A DNA stretch of 5,942 nt. Source: CAYLPJ01 sp964385465 (GTDB taxonomy: Bacteria; Planctomycetota; Phycisphaerae; SM23-33). Positions 1-5,638 of this stretch are shown piece by piece. Position numbers and translations under genes: made by a program. The DNA is taken from NCBI GenBank assembly GCA_964385465.1, contig CAYLPJ010000120.1, forward strand, positions 1 through 5,942, given 5' to 3'. The stretch's first letter is position 1. Each line of letters starts with the position of its first letter. The notes beneath the pieces were generated by a model that was given only the letters and a program-made list of their open reading frames with translations, did not search any database and was not told the origin of the DNA.

Positions 1-924
1 TTCGAGGACGCCGCGGAGTTCAGCTTCGGCTTCCGCCTGACGCTCGACAAGCAGATGGAGTACGCCAAGGAACTCGTCGCCGAGATGAAGGACACGCTCG
101 GGGCCGACCTGGCCGAGCAGATCATCAACGCCCCGCAGGTCACCGAGGCGGACATCGCCGCCCAGCGGGCCCGCGTCGAGCAGGTCCGCCAGAAGCTCGC
201 GGGCTCGACCGAACCCAAGGCGGTCCACCTGGTGAGCCTCGCCGACTCGCTGGTCAAGAAGAGCGTCTGGGGCCTCGGCGGCGACGGCTGGGCCTATGAC
301 ATCGGCTACGGCGGGCTGGACCACGTGCTGGCCTGCGGGCGGGATATCAACATCCTCGTGATGGACACCCAGGTCTACTCCAACACCGGCGGGCAGTGCT
401 CCAAGGCCACGCCCCGGGCGGCCGTGGCCAAGTTCGCCGCCGCGGGCAAGCCCCTGCCCAAGAAGGACCTGGGCATGATCGCGATGACCTACGGCAACAT
501 CTACGTCGCCCAGGTGGCCCTCGGCTCCTCCGACGCCCAGACCGTCCGGGCGTTCATGGAGGCCGAGAGCTACCCCGGGCCCAGCCTGGTCATCGCCTAC
601 GCCCACTGCATCGCCCACGGCATCAACATGACCACGGGCATGGATCAGCAGAAGGCCGCCGTCGACTGCGGGGCCTGGACGCTCTACCGCTTCGACCCCC
701 GCCTGGCCGAGCAGGGCAAGAACCCCCTCCAGTTGGACTCCAAGCCCCCCACCAAGTCGCTGGAGGAGTACGCCTACAACGAGACGCGGTTCAAGATGCT
801 CGCCAAGAGCATGCCCGACCGCGCCAAGGCGCTGCTCGCCCAGGGCCAGCAGGACGTCACCGCACGCTTCAACCTCTACAAGCAGATGGCCGAGATGAAC
901 TACGGCGACGGCGAGCAGGAGTAG
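1..924 (+). CDS. nifJ: Pyruvate:ferredoxin (flavodoxin) oxidoreductase, C-terminal part (5' end outside window)
   Basis: This enzyme oxidatively decarboxylates pyruvate with CoA to acetyl-CoA and CO2 and passes electrons to ferredoxin or flavodoxin in the cytoplasm. The reading frame is open from base 1, so these 307 residues are the tail of a protein normally near 1170-1230 residues. Visible are the thiamine-diphosphate/Mg motif GGDGWAYDIGYGGLDHV (residues 93-109), the DTQVYSNTGGQ motif (122-132) and the Cys in AHCIAHG (C203). Spacing matches the Desulfovibrio africanus enzyme as I remember it: D95, T123, V125 and N128 correspond to Mg ligands 963, 991, 993 and 996, and C203 to Cys1071 of the proximal 4Fe-4S cluster. 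The other three ligands of that cluster lie upstream, outside the window. On the same offset the protein stops near position 1175, so the extra C-terminal arm of the D. africanus enzyme is absent. A GC hairpin follows the TAG stop and the sirtuin gene lies 99 bp downstream. Identity is very secure; only the electron acceptor and exact name (nifJ/por) are uncertain. Confidence 0.96.
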   Translation, partial: FEDAAEFSFGFRLTLDKQMEYAKELVAEMKDTLGADLAEQIINAPQVTEADIAAQRARVEQVRQKLAGSTEPKAVHLVSLADSLVKKSVWGLGGDGWAYDIGYGGLDHVLACGRDINILVMDTQVYSNTGGQCSKATPRAAVAKFAAAGKPLPKKDLGMIAMTYGNIYVAQVALGSSDAQTVRAFMEAESYPGPSLVIAYAHCIAHGINMTTGMDQQKAAVDCGAWTLYRFDPRLAEQGKNPLQLDSKPPTKSLEEYAYNETRFKMLAKSMPDRAKALLAQGQQDVTARFNLYKQMAEMNYGDGEQE

Positions 925-952
925 CCCCGCCGGCCGACGCGACGCATTCGCC

Positions 953-993
953 CCGCCCCCGGCGCCCACGCGGCGCCGGGGGCGGCGGCATTT
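953..993 (+). terminator. Strong GC hairpin after the oxidoreductase gene
   Basis: A perfect 14-bp inverted repeat, CCGCCCCCGGCGCC (953-966) and GGCGCCGGGGGCGG (972-985), encloses a 5-nt loop CACGC. It starts 28 bp after the stop codon of the upstream gene. Only a short T run (TTT at 991-993) follows, six bases after the stem, so it is an atypical intrinsic terminator. It may instead protect or process a shared message. No AT-rich promoter is visible between it and the sirtuin start at 1024, which favours partial read-through. Confidence 0.6.
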
Positions 994-1012
994 CCACCCG
1001 GCCCCGCGCCCC

Positions 1013-1020
1013 GGGGAGAG
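1013..1020 (+). promoter_or_regulatory. Ribosome binding site of the sirtuin gene
   Basis: GGGGAGAG contains GGAG (1015-1018) five bases before a GTG codon at 1024. This purine run sets the start at GTG. No ATG lies nearby in frame before the conserved NAD-binding motif. Confidence 0.7.
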
Positions 1021-1023
1021 CCC

Positions 1024-1767
1024 GTGACCGACAAACTCGACGCCGCCGTCGCCCGCGCACGCGAGATGCTCGCCGACGCGCCCCGCCTGGCCGTGCTCAC
1101 CGGCTCGGGCATCTCCGCCGAGAGCGGCATCCAGACCTTCCGCGGCGGCGGCGGGCTCTGGAAGGGCACGCCGATCGAGGACTTCGCCACGCCGGACGGC
1201 TTCGACCGCGATCCCGTCGGCGTCTGGAACTGGTACGCCCAACGCCGGGCAGAGCTCGACGCCGCACGACCCAACGCCGCCCACGAGGCCCTCGCCCGCC
1301 TCCAGCGGGACGTCCTGGGCCGCGGCGGAACCTTCACGCTGGCCACCCAGAACATCGACGGGCTCCACCAGGCCGCCGGATCCACCGACGCGATCGAGCT
1401 GCACGGCTCGATGCGGTCCGTCCGATGCCGCGACTGCGAGCACCGCCGGGAGATGCCCGTCGAGCCCGTCGCCGCCGTGCCCACCTGCCCCCGCTGCGGC
1501 GCGGCCATGCGACCGGACGTGGTGTGGTTCGGCGAGGCCCTGCCGGAAGCGGCCTACCTCCCCGCCGTCGAGGCCGTCGCCGAGTGCTCCGTCCTGCTGG
1601 CCGTCGGAACCAGCGCGACCGTCTACCCCGCCGCCGGGCTCATCGAGTGGGCCATCGGTTCCGGCGGGAAGGTGATCGAGCTGAACCTCGAGCCGACCCC
1701 GGCGACGCGCATGGCGGCCGTGGCGCTGCACGGCAAGGCGGGCGAGCTTCTGCCGCGATTGGCGTGA
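1024..1767 (+). CDS. cobB: Sir2-family NAD-dependent protein deacylase (CobB/SIRT5 type)
   Basis: Cytoplasmic sirtuin that uses NAD+ to remove acyl groups from lysines, releasing nicotinamide and O-acyl-ADP-ribose. The 247-residue length fits bacterial CobB proteins. Visible motifs in order are: the NAD loop GSGISAESGIQTFRG (27-41, where most relatives have GAG instead of GSG); YAQR, giving Y71 and R74; the NAD-ribose site TQNIDGLHQAAGS (108-120); the catalytic His in HGS (H127); four zinc Cys in CRDC and CPRC (C135, C138, C155, C158); VVWFGE (166-171); and GTSATVYPAAG (195-205). The Tyr-x-x-Arg pair corresponds to the residues that bind succinyl or malonyl groups in SIRT5 and E. coli CobB, so acyl specificity beyond acetyl is expected. 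All catalytic and zinc residues are present, so it should be active. It starts with GTG behind GGAG, 99 bp after the oxidoreductase gene on the same strand. Its stop is 21 bp from the convergent Mut7-C gene, and no clear bidirectional terminator is visible between them. Confidence 0.95.
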   Translation: MTDKLDAAVARAREMLADAPRLAVLTGSGISAESGIQTFRGGGGLWKGTPIEDFATPDGFDRDPVGVWNWYAQRRAELDAARPNAAHEALARLQRDVLGRGGTFTLATQNIDGLHQAAGSTDAIELHGSMRSVRCRDCEHRREMPVEPVAAVPTCPRCGAAMRPDVVWFGEALPEAAYLPAVEAVAECSVLLAVGTSATVYPAAGLIEWAIGSGGKVIELNLEPTPATRMAAVALHGKAGELLPRLA

Positions 1768-1788
1768 GCCCCCGGCCCGGACGCCGGT

Positions 1789-2280
1789 TCACCGGTCTCC
1801 CCCGGCGACCTCCCTGAGCTTCCGCCGGATCCGGCTCCAGTGCGTGCCTCGCCACAGCAGCTTCCCGCAGCCGGCGCACCGCCAGAACCGCTCGCAGTTG
1901 CGGAACGCCAGCGGCGGGGCCTCGCCGGCGACGCTGTGCTTGGGCACCTCCTCCAGCTCGCCCCCGCAGGCCATGCAGCGCGGCTGGCCAAGCGGCAGGC
2001 TCAGCCGCCGGACCACGAACCGCAGCGCCTCGACGTTGCTCAGCCCACGCGGCACGCGGAGGGCGGGGACCTCGCCCTCGCGGATCACGGTCCGCTCGAA
2101 CAGCGGCCCGTCGCAGCTCAGCAGGATGCGCCCGCTGCGGCGGCAGCGCTCGACGAGATCGCCGTCGTCGATGCCGTACTCGAACGCCGCATCGTACCCC
2201 GCCGCCCGCAGCCACCGCGCGAGCCCGCCGAGCATCGCGTCGCAGAAGAAGCTCGCAGACGTGTCGCGCACCGGGGACAT
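1789..2280 (-). CDS. Mut7-C RNase domain protein (PIN-like fold with zinc ribbon)
   Basis: A 163-residue stand-alone Mut7-C protein. The family is a PIN-like putative ribonuclease domain followed by a zinc ribbon, named after the C-terminus of the C. elegans exonuclease Mut-7. Its role in bacteria is poorly known, and some members are suspected RNA-processing enzymes or toxins. The N-terminal signature FFCDAMLGGLARWLRAAGYD (11-30) contains the conserved acidic residue D14. A second acidic patch is IDDGD (37-41), and RILLSCDGPL (51-60) supplies D57. The zinc ribbon cysteines are RCMAC (C102, C105) and RCAGC (C135, C138), followed by the typical LLWRGTHW (141-148). In relatives I recall, the third acidic motif usually reads T-R-D; here it is S-C-D, so a conserved Arg may be missing. 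The ATG at 2280 is preceded by AGGA with 7-nt spacing and lies just before the D14 motif, so the start is firm. It is divergent from the secreted propeller gene and convergent with the sirtuin. No partner antitoxin gene is beside it. Confidence 0.88.
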   Translation of the reverse strand: MSPVRDTSASFFCDAMLGGLARWLRAAGYDAAFEYGIDDGDLVERCRRSGRILLSCDGPLFERTVIREGEVPALRVPRGLSNVEALRFVVRRLSLPLGQPRCMACGGELEEVPKHSVAGEAPPLAFRNCERFWRCAGCGKLLWRGTHWSRIRRKLREVAGGDR

Positions 2281-2286
2281 GCCCCC

Positions 2287-2298
2287 ATCCTATCGCGC
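2287..2298 (-). promoter_or_regulatory. Putative -10 region for the Mut7-C gene (GCGCGATAGGAT)
   Basis: Read on the - strand this is GCGCGATAGGAT, ending six bases before the ATG at 2280. TAGGAT fits the TANNNT form of a housekeeping -10 box. The other strand carries a near-identical outward-facing copy at 2340-2351 (11 of 12 bases equal). If TAGGAT is the -10 box, transcription would begin at or next to the ATG, giving a leaderless message. If the AGGA inside it is the ribosome binding site, the promoter must lie further upstream. No convincing -35 box is seen. Confidence 0.4.
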
Positions 2299-2339
2299 CC
2301 GGCCGGGGGCATACACAGCCCCTGCGAATCCCCGCCCCC

Positions 2340-2351
2340 GCGCGGTAGGAT
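2340..2351 (+). promoter_or_regulatory. Putative -10 region for the secreted propeller gene (GCGCGGTAGGAT)
   Basis: GCGCGGTAGGAT lies 41 bp before the ATG at 2393 and faces that gene. It matches the inverted copy at 2287-2298 in 11 of 12 bases. Taking TAGGAT (2346-2351) as the -10 box puts the transcript start near 2358, with a leader of about 35 nt that includes the AGGAAG ribosome binding site. No clear -35 box is seen in this GC-rich stretch, so the assignment rests on the duplicated motif and its position. Confidence 0.45.
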
Positions 2352-2380
2352 ACGCACGTCAAAACCGAACGGTCCCAATG

Positions 2381-2386
2381 AGGAAG
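2381..2386 (+). promoter_or_regulatory. Ribosome binding site of the secreted propeller gene
   Basis: AGGAAG ends six bases before the ATG at 2393. It decides between two in-frame ATGs, since the one at 2378 has no purine-rich site upstream. The later start also gives a compact signal peptide beginning MHRIAACLF. Confidence 0.65.
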
Positions 2387-2392
2387 TCGCCC

Positions 2393-5300
2393 ATGCACCG
2401 CATCGCCGCCTGCCTGTTCGTCCTGATGCCGCTGGCCGCCGCCCGCGCCGACGCCGGCGCGGCCGCCGATCGCATCCTCCGCGCCGCCGACTCGCCCGGC
2501 GGGATCGCCCTCGTCCTCGGCGCCGCCGACGCGAAGCTGCCGCTGGCCCTGGCCGAGAAGCGCGGCCACGTCGTCCGCGCGCTGTACGAGGACGCCGACG
2601 CCCTCGCCGCCGCACGCGACGCCATCGGCGAGGCCGGGCGGTACGGGCAGGTCTCCGCGGACATTCTGCCCGGCGGCCGGCTGCCCCATGCCGACCGTCT
2701 GCTCAACCTCATCGTCGTCGACGGCTGGCCGGCGTCGCGGAACCTGGCGGACCCGGCGGAGGTCTTCCGCTGCCTGGCGCCGGGTGGGGCGGCCTTTTTC
2801 GGCGATTCCCGCCCCGGCGCGGCCAGCCGCATGCCCCCGCCGCTGAAGCTGCTGGAGCGGCTCGGGAAGCTCAGCCCCGCCGTGCACGTCCTGCCGGGCA
2901 AGGACAGCGGCGTGTGGGTCCGGGCGGTGCGGCCCTGGCCCGCGACGATCGACGAGTGGGGCCACGCCCTGCACGGGGCGGACGGCAACCCGGTGGCCCA
3001 CGACAGCGAGGTCGGCCCGCCGCGGCGGACCCGCTGGATCTCCCGCCCGCTGTGGCTGAAGTCCCACGAGACCGACTCCAGCGTCCGCGCCCTGGTCACC
3101 GCCGGCGGGCGACTGTTCTACATCGTCGACAACGCCCCCACCAGCCTCGCCGGCGACAACCCCCTGCCCGACAAGTGGTCCCTCACCGCACGCGACGCCT
3201 TCAACGGCGTCAAGCTCTGGAGCGTCCCCGTACCCGACTGGGGTTGGCGCGTCTGGAAGACGAGCTGGTTCACCCCCCGGCCCGGAGACATCCCGCTGAA
3301 CATCGCCAAGCGCCTGGTCGCCACGGACAGGCACGTCTACGCCACGCTGGGCTACCGCGCGGCCGTCACGCAACTTGACGCCAACACCGGCGGGAAGCTG
3401 CGGACCTACGGCGACACGGAGCGGACGTGCGAGATCCTCCACAAGGACGGCCTGCTCTACCTGTCGCTGCTGCGGGACGAGGGCGTGAAGGTGGCGGCCG
3501 TCTCGGCCCGCACGGGCGAGCGGCGGTGGATCACGTCGGGGGGCTACAAGGGCGTGACGACGGACTACTACCGCTGGCGTGCGATGCGCGGCAGCGTGCG
3601 TCCGGCGAAGGTGGACCCGACGCTGAACACCGCGACGGACGGACGCGTGGTCGCGCTGCTGGACGGGCTGGACGTCGTCTGCCTGGACGCGGGCAGCGGC
3701 AAGGAGCTGTGGCGGACGCCGTTCGAGCCGCCCGACGCCGACCGCCGCGCGGGCCGCATCGACGCCACCACGCTGTGGGTGGGCACGCTGATCGTCGCCG
3801 ACGGCGTGGTCGTCCACGCCAGCCCGCACAAGCTGGCGGGCTTCTCGGCCGAGACGGGCAAGGTCCTCTGGTCGCAGCCGAAGAGCTACCTCGGGCACCT
3901 GTGGTACGCCTGGAAGGACGTGTTCGTCATCGACGGGCGGGTCTGGACGTGGAGCGCGAAGATCGAGCGCGGCTCCCTGCCGGGCAAGAACCGCCGGGGC
4001 AAGCCGCAGCGGACCTCCTGGCCGGCGAGCGTCAACGGCTACGACCTCCACAGCGGCGAGCTGACGCGGCAGGTGGACCTGGCCAACATCTTCCGCACGC
4101 ACCACCACCACCGCTGCTACCGCAACAAGGCGACGGACCGGTACATCCTGGCCAGCCGGCGTGGAACCGAGTTCGTGGACCTCACCGGCGGGGCGCACAC
4201 CGTGCACAACTGGGTTCGCGGGACCTGCCACCTCGGCATGATGCCCGCCAACGGCCTGCACTACGCCCCGCCCCACCCCTGCGCGTGCTACCTCGACGAG
4301 AAGCTCAAGGGCATGAACGCCCTCGCCGCCGCCCCTGACGACGCCAACGACGCCGCCCTGCTCGCCGGGCCAGCCGCCGTCACACGCGGGGCGGCGCAGA
4401 TCGAAACCGACGCCCCCGCCGCCGCGACCGACTGGCCCACCTACCGACACGACGCCGCACGAAGCGGTGCCGCCACCACGGCCGTGCCCGACACGCCGCG
4501 GGAGCTCTGGCAGGTCGGCCACGACGCCAACGCCGCCGCGCCCATCGTCGCCGCCGGGCGCGTGGTGCTCCCCCTGCCGGACGCACACCAGCTCATCTGC
4601 CGCGACGCGGCCACGGGCGAGCTGCTGTGGCGTCACACCGCCGGCGGGCGGATCGACTCGCCCCCGACGTACCACGCCGGGCGGCTGATCTTCGGCTGCC
4701 GCGACGGCACGGTCACCTGCCTTCGAGCCGGCGACGGCGGGCTCGCATGGCGGACCCGCCCCGTGGCCGGGCTGCGACGCATCGCCGCGTTCGGACAGAT
4801 CGAGTCCGCCTGGCCGGTGCACGGCAGCGTGCTGGTCCTGCCCGGCAAGAACGGCGGGCAGGCCACCGCCTACGCCGCGGCCGGGCGGTCCAGCCACCTC
4901 GACGGCGGAATGGTCGTCTGCGGCCTCGACGCCGCCACCGGCCGACAGCGATACCGCAGGCACTTCGCGGGCCCGTGGTACGACAGCGACTCGATCGAGC
5001 TGAACTACCGCCTGCCCCAGGGCGTCCTGCCGGACGTGCTCCAGGCCGCCGACGGGAAGGTCTTCATGCGGGACCTGGCGATGGACCGCGAGTTGAAGGC
5101 CGCCTCGTGGGACCGCCGCCCGAAAACCCACCGCCTCCGCCCCCGCGGGGGCTTCCTGGACAGCGAGTACTTCAAGCGGATGCAGTGGACGCTGACCAGC
5201 GGCGTCGGCGGCTACGGGCGGCTGATCGTCCAGGATGCCGAGGCCGCATTCGTCGTCCGCATGTTCGACTCCCTCCAGGGCCTGAACCCCGATGTGTATT

Positions 5301-5638
5301 TCGTCCCCGGCCAGAAGGGCTACATGCTGCTGGCGGCGGGCAAGGAGCCGAAGAAGCCGCTCTGGCAGCGCCGGATCGACATCCGCGTGCGGGCGATGCT
5401 CGTCACGCCCGGCGCCCTCGTGGTCGCCGGCCCGCCCGACGTCGTGGACCCCGAGGACCCGCTCGGCGCCTTCGAGGGCCGAAAGGGCGGGCTGCTCGCC
5501 GTCATCGACCGCGACAGCGGCAAGGAGCTCAGCCGCATGAAGCTGCCCGCCCCGCCGGCCTTCGACGCCCTCGCCGCCGCCGGCGGAAGGCTCTACCTGA
5601 CCCTCGACGACGGCCGGCTGATCTGCCTGGGACAGTGA
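2393..5638 (+). CDS. Secreted planctomycete-type protein: methyltransferase-like domain fused to PQQ-type beta-propellers
   Basis: A 1081-residue exported protein of unknown function. Residues 1-20 form a signal peptide (basic MHR, hydrophobic core, Ala-rich cleavage region ARADA). Residues about 24-178 resemble a class I SAM-methyltransferase fold: VLGAADAKLPLALA at the motif I position, VVRALYED, ADRLLNLIVVDGW and a CLAPGGAAFF strand. The glycine-rich SAM loop is degraded to GAADA. A planctomycete family signature follows (DEWGHALH at 188-195; AHDSEVGPPRR at 202-212). PQQ/BamB-type repeats of the LDAxTGKxLW kind occur near 266-278, 327-338, 369-380, 429-441, 483-493, 737-747, 777-787, 844-855 and 1037-1048. 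A second propeller seems to begin at DWPTYRHDAARSG (680-692). Between them, HHHHRC (570-575), C612 and CAC (630-632) form a His/Cys-rich segment. Automatic pipelines may call such proteins BamB-like, but the domain order does not fit the BAM complex lipoprotein, and whether PQQ is bound cannot be judged. A scaffold or redox/sugar-related periplasmic role is only a guess. The gene is divergent from the Mut7-C gene and no operon partner is seen downstream. Confidence 0.88.
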   Translation: MHRIAACLFVLMPLAAARADAGAAADRILRAADSPGGIALVLGAADAKLPLALAEKRGHVVRALYEDADALAAARDAIGEAGRYGQVSADILPGGRLPHADRLLNLIVVDGWPASRNLADPAEVFRCLAPGGAAFFGDSRPGAASRMPPPLKLLERLGKLSPAVHVLPGKDSGVWVRAVRPWPATIDEWGHALHGADGNPVAHDSEVGPPRRTRWISRPLWLKSHETDSSVRALVTAGGRLFYIVDNAPTSLAGDNPLPDKWSLTARDAFNGVKLWSVPVPDWGWRVWKTSWFTPRPGDIPLNIAKRLVATDRHVYATLGYRAAVTQLDANTGGKLRTYGDTERTCEILHKDGLLYLSLLRDEGVKVAAVSARTGERRWITSGGYKGVTTDYYRWRAMRGSVRPAKVDPTLNTATDGRVVALLDGLDVVCLDAGSGKELWRTPFEPPDADRRAGRIDATTLWVGTLIVADGVVVHASPHKLAGFSAETGKVLWSQPKSYLGHLWYAWKDVFVIDGRVWTWSAKIERGSLPGKNRRGKPQRTSWPASVNGYDLHSGELTRQVDLANIFRTHHHHRCYRNKATDRYILASRRGTEFVDLTGGAHTVHNWVRGTCHLGMMPANGLHYAPPHPCACYLDEKLKGMNALAAAPDDANDAALLAGPAAVTRGAAQIETDAPAAATDWPTYRHDAARSGAATTAVPDTPRELWQVGHDANAAAPIVAAGRVVLPLPDAHQLICRDAATGELLWRHTAGGRIDSPPTYHAGRLIFGCRDGTVTCLRAGDGGLAWRTRPVAGLRRIAAFGQIESAWPVHGSVLVLPGKNGGQATAYAAAGRSSHLDGGMVVCGLDAATGRQRYRRHFAGPWYDSDSIELNYRLPQGVLPDVLQAADGKVFMRDLAMDRELKAASWDRRPKTHRLRPRGGFLDSEYFKRMQWTLTSGVGGYGRLIVQDAEAAFVVRMFDSLQGLNPDVYFVPGQKGYMLLAAGKEPKKPLWQRRIDIRVRAMLVTPGALVVAGPPDVVDPEDPLGAFEGRKGGLLAVIDRDSGKELSRMKLPAPPAFDALAAAGGRLYLTLDDGRLICLGQ

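Noticed and set aside
1768..1800. Bidirectional terminator between the convergent sirtuin and Mut7-C genes
   Set aside because: Only a short CCGG-TTCA-CCGG dyad (1784-1795) is present, without flanking T or A runs.
396..1817. 473-codon + strand frame crossing the oxidoreductase and sirtuin genes
   Set aside because: Arg/Pro-rich out-of-frame translation spanning two well-identified genes and the hairpin between them; no family resemblance.
2306..2322. GGGGC-ATACACA-GCCCC dyad in the divergent promoter region as an operator
   Set aside because: A five-base GC arm is expected by chance in such GC-rich DNA; it is noted only because it lies between the two promoter motifs.
2378..2392. Earlier in-frame ATG start for the secreted propeller gene
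   Set aside because: No purine-rich ribosome binding site precedes it, while AGGAAG is well placed for the ATG at 2393. The alternative would add only five residues (MRKSP) and still give a signal peptide, so it is not excluded.
2402..2413. Lipobox (I-A-A-C, residues 4-7) in the secreted propeller protein
   Set aside because: The Cys is at residue 7, before the hydrophobic core, so it cannot be a signal peptidase II site behind a normal signal peptide; Ala-rich cleavage near residues 18-21 fits better.
1640..5131. 1163-codon open frame on the - strand antisense to the secreted propeller gene
   Set aside because: It is a GC-driven shadow. Its translation is rich in Arg, Gly, Val and Pro with no recognisable domain, it overlaps the Mut7-C gene in another frame, and the + strand frame has clear domains, a signal peptide and a ribosome binding site.
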